The notes under the pieces were generated by a model. That model did not search any database, was not told the origin of the DNA, and worked only from the letters and a program-made list of their open reading frames with translations. Source: Trueperaceae bacterium (lineage in GTDB: Bacteria; Deinococcota; Deinococci; Deinococcales; Trueperaceae). From it: a stretch of 7,341 nt of DNA. Made by a program: the position numbers and the translations under genes. The stretch's first letter is position 1; each line of letters starts with the position of its first letter. Positions 6,489 to 7,341 of this stretch are shown piece after piece. The DNA lies in NCBI GenBank assembly GCA_003567075.1, contig PXAU01000034.1, positions 1-7,341 on the forward strand. The letters run 5' to 3'.

Positions 6489-7290
6489 TTATCTAATTAT
6501 TAGTCGCTCGACCTGTGCATGCTCGCCCATGATCACCCTGATAAAGTAAACTCCTGGCGGGTGCCCTGTGAGGTCTAGCAAATGCCGAGGTTTGGCAACT
6601 AATATTTCTTGAAATATGCTTGCACCATAAAGCCCGAACACCTGGACTTGCAGGGTTTCTTCGCTGTCAATATAAGTCAATTCAAGCGTAAACCTGCCAT
6701 CAGTTGGATTGGGATAAACTTTGAATAAGTCTTTGTTTATCTCCCTCAAATCGTCAACAGGTAACCCTGTAATTACTTCATTTGTCTTATCATCAGACAG
6801 CAGGTCCTCTTCATTTACGGTAACAAGAGTAGTAAGATCACCGCAAAATGTGCCGTCCTGGTCAATGTAGGCACGCACATATGCACCGTTATGAATATGA
6901 ACACCCGGTGTAAAGAGGATATTCACACCTGCCACCAGTTCCACATGTGCACCTGTCTCAAAGTCGGCATCGCTGACAATGATGGTTTGCAGTGCTGCTG
7001 TACATATTTCGCCGTCTTCGTTAGTGAAAAGGCCGGATACATCCACTAATTCAGGTATGTCAGGATCAATGATTATAACACTCACCTGGAACTCCATCGA
7101 ACTGGCGTTTCCGTGAATATCTTCCGCAGTATAGGCCACCTCTGTTAAACCAATAGGGAAGAAATACCCGGGTTCGTGGTTTCCGCTAAGGGATTCGACA
7201 CCACAGTTGTCAGTAACCCCAGGAATTTCCCAGCTTACCGAAGCACCCTCTTCGCCGTGTTCTGCAAACACAACAATATCGGGCAATTGA
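6489..7290 (-). CDS. Secreted protein with HYR domain and T9SS type A sorting domain, 5' end missing
   Basis: The visible C-terminal 265 or so residues show three modules (numbered from the TTG at 7286). Residues 1 to about 70 are a hyalin repeat (HYR) domain: PDIVVFAEHGEEGASVSW, TDNCGVESL (25-33) and the TEVAYTAEDIHGNAS strand. Residues about 92-140 (TIIVSDADFETGAHVELVAG...GAYVRAYI) match a beta-rich segment often placed before sorting domains in Bacteroidetes. Residues 188-265 are a type A T9SS sorting domain: FKVYPNPTDGRFTLEL at its start and GVYFIRVIMGEHAQVERLIIR at its end. The protein would be exported by Sec, then moved across the outer membrane by T9SS and anchored or released. Its function cannot be told; HYR domains are adhesion-like. 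The TTG at 7286 is not the real start: the HYR domain begins right there, homology normally continues upstream, and the sequence beyond 7290 is an inverted copy of the gene itself. The signal peptide and probably much of the protein are missing. Confidence 0.88.
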
Positions 7291-7341
7291 TCAATTGCCC
7301 GATATTGTTGTGTTTGCAGAACACGGCGAAGAGGGTGCTTC
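7240..7341. repeat. Perfect 102-bp palindrome (two 51-base arms, no loop) at window end
   Basis: Bases 7240-7290 are exactly repeated as their reverse complement in 7291-7341, centred on TTGATCAA between 7290 and 7291. The left arm is normal HYR-domain coding sequence; the right arm is that same sequence turned round, reaching the last base. The minus-strand frame stays open through the right arm but reads unrelated residues. This is the usual look of a fold-back chimera at a contig end, from whole-genome amplification or assembly-graph turnaround; a true inverted duplication is possible. Confidence 0.97.

Noticed and set aside
7284..7286. TTG as the start codon of the T9SS protein
   Set aside because: It sits next to the palindrome centre at the beginning of a HYR domain with no signal peptide; the real start must lie outside the window.
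7240..7341. Telomere-like hairpin end or phage protelomerase site
   Set aside because: One arm is ordinary HYR-domain coding sequence, so it did not evolve as a resolution site; a fold-back artefact explains it better.

Overview
The window looks like a piece of a free-living Bacteroidota (Bacteroidetes) genome. Three things point there: a protein ending in a type IX secretion (T9SS) C-terminal sorting domain, AT-rich promoter boxes of the TAnnTTTG type with mostly weak Shine-Dalgarno signals, and a 'HKYP' AAA ATPase family that is abundant in this phylum. No tRNA, rRNA, CRISPR array, transposase or integrase was seen.

Layout. Positions 1-2027 (minus strand) hold one uninterrupted TonB-dependent outer-membrane receptor that runs off the left edge. 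Positions 2143-3048 (plus) are the C-terminal three quarters of an AAA ATPase/DUF4143-type protein whose P-loop is missing and whose Walker B acidic pair is replaced by a stop-containing stretch. Positions 3123-3713 (plus) are an apparently intact macro-domain protein of the MacroD/YmdB type. After a 309-base non-coding gap with one promoter-like box, positions 4023-6083 (plus) carry the modification half of a type I restriction-modification locus: hsdM with one frameshift near its C-terminal region, and an hsdS cut down to one target-recognition domain. No hsdR is present. The hsdS stop overlaps, tail to tail, the stop of a minus-strand secreted heavy-metal-associated (HMA) protein (6080-6460). 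Directly upstream of that gene in the same direction is the 3' part of a HYR-domain, T9SS-sorted secreted protein (6489-7290). The last 102 bases (7240-7341) are a perfect palindrome with no loop that truncates this gene; a fold-back assembly or amplification artefact is the likeliest cause.

Interpretation. The two minus-strand ends look like ordinary cell-envelope genes (outer-membrane uptake, secreted adhesin-like protein, periplasmic metal binding). The plus-strand middle (about 2.05-6.08 kb) looks like a decaying defence-type accessory island: a 5'-truncated ATPase, a macro-domain hydrolase, a frameshifted methyltransferase and a half specificity subunit. The macro gene is the only plus-strand gene that looks fully functional. 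I do not see a convincing new multi-gene system. The strongest oddities are the erosion pattern of the island, the cysteine-repeat tail on the HMA protein, and the terminal palindrome.
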